A stretch of 64,000 nt of DNA from Paulownia fortunei (Eukaryota > Streptophyta > Magnoliopsida > Lamiales > Paulowniaceae), in contig CM033120.1 in the NCBI GenBank assembly GCA_019321725.1, forward strand, positions 17,576,278 through 17,640,277. Reading direction: 5' to 3'. The notes beneath the pieces are model-generated. The model was not told the origin of the DNA and made no database searches. It saw only the letters and a program-made list of their open reading frames with translations. Shown in pieces: positions 63,322 to 64,000 of the stretch. Position numbers and translations under genes: made by a program. Each line of letters starts with the position of its first letter. The first letter of the stretch is position 1.

Positions 63322-64000
63322 CTGCATATATGGGAATGAGAACAGTGTCAAAATCCATAAAAATGATATCAATCATCATAGAAAAAGGTTAACAATCTGC
63401 AGTTTACAAAGTTGTTTGCTATGGCAGAAAATTTTCTAGTCACAAAGGGCAGGATGCAACCTACAGTTTCAACCCTATCAAGAAAAATATACATAAACAC
63501 GTACAATTCATAATGAATAAAGTGCAGATGCCATGAAAAAGAAGTATTTCTTTCCAAATTTCTGTTCTTTGATGGAGTTTTCATATACTTAAGAATGGTA
63601 CTGCAATACTTTATCCTAGTAAGAGCTAAACACCAAGCATTTTCAAAATTCCCTTCAAATCGTTAGTTTTCAGGTACATGACACCATTTTAAGGAATATA
63701 AAACTTTTCATGAAACTGCACTCTGGTTGAAAAATGAGGTTCATGCAAACACAGGATTTGCTTGTTTTACTGTTTACACAGTATTTACATTTTTCTTGCA
63801 GCAATACCTATGCAATCACAACAAAAAAACAATGTGCGTTGAGTATGAAAACATGAAAATCCAGTTAGCAAAACTGTGGTGGAAGCAGAAACGCCCAATT
63901 CCAATGACAAAAGGCAATAATAGGTGACTGGCAGATGGAGCATATGTGCTCGACAAAAAGCAACTACAGAAACACAAAGTCGTAATCAATCATGATGCTA
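63322..64000 (-). other. Phytochrome intron 3 (partial)
   Basis: The 679 bases to the window edge contain no sequence resembling the preceding phytochrome exon. They are taken as its last intron, which must continue to the right. Confidence 0.6.

Noticed and set aside
1..64000. CRISPR arrays, bacterial operons, ribosome binding sites or integrated viral genes
   Set aside because: The window is plant nuclear DNA; I saw no spaced repeats, operons or viral coding regions.

Overview
This window is nuclear DNA from a flowering plant, almost certainly a eudicot. Genes are split by many short GT-AG introns, the intergenic DNA is AT-rich, and every recognisable gene belongs to a land-plant family. 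The AGAMOUS-type protein reads like a core-eudicot euAG protein; I do not name a species. All exon maps below were read by eye from splice signals, reading-frame continuity and family knowledge. No alignment or database search was run.

Layout, left to right. At 0.9-8.9 kb (+) lies an ankyrin-repeat Raf-like kinase of the plant integrin-linked-kinase group, 12 coding exons. At 15.5-21.1 kb (+) lies a C-class MADS-box gene, AGAMOUS, with its long second intron. At 22.7-24.7 kb and 26.9-28.5 kb (both -) lie two tandem GDSL esterase/lipase genes with identical five-exon structure. A gene-poor stretch follows. At 36.1-36.5 kb (+) lies an intronless S40-type senescence regulator. At 40.0-42.6 kb (-) lies translation factor eIF4E, whose first exon carries an apparent one-base frameshift in this copy. 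At 44.2-46.5 kb (+) lies an SRG1-like 2-oxoglutarate/Fe(II) dioxygenase, followed by a decayed partial copy at 47.0-47.7 kb. At 50.0-51.7 kb (+) lies an unrecognised acidic, Ser-rich protein. At 53.5-54.5 kb (-) lies an AWPM-19/PM19-like membrane protein. At 55.6-57.8 kb (+) lies an intronless DYW-type pentatricopeptide repeat protein.

At 60.1-61.1 kb (-) there is no long protein gene but a compact non-coding unit. A TATA box with several telo-boxes is followed by a tiny exon resembling the start of ribosomal protein eL32, then at least three evenly spaced box C/D snoRNA candidates. One of them carries a 15-nt guide against 25S rRNA matching the U51 (yeast snR39/snR59) site. At the right edge (-) is the last exon of a phytochrome gene that continues past the window.

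The neighbours do not form a pathway, which is normal for a plant chromosome. The most rewarding signals are the snoRNA cluster, a NAGNAG splice acceptor in AGAMOUS exactly where one glutamine is known to change C-function protein behaviour in Antirrhinum, the broken eIF4E N-terminus, three 53-bp repeats in the kinase leader, and the dioxygenase gene/pseudogene pair.
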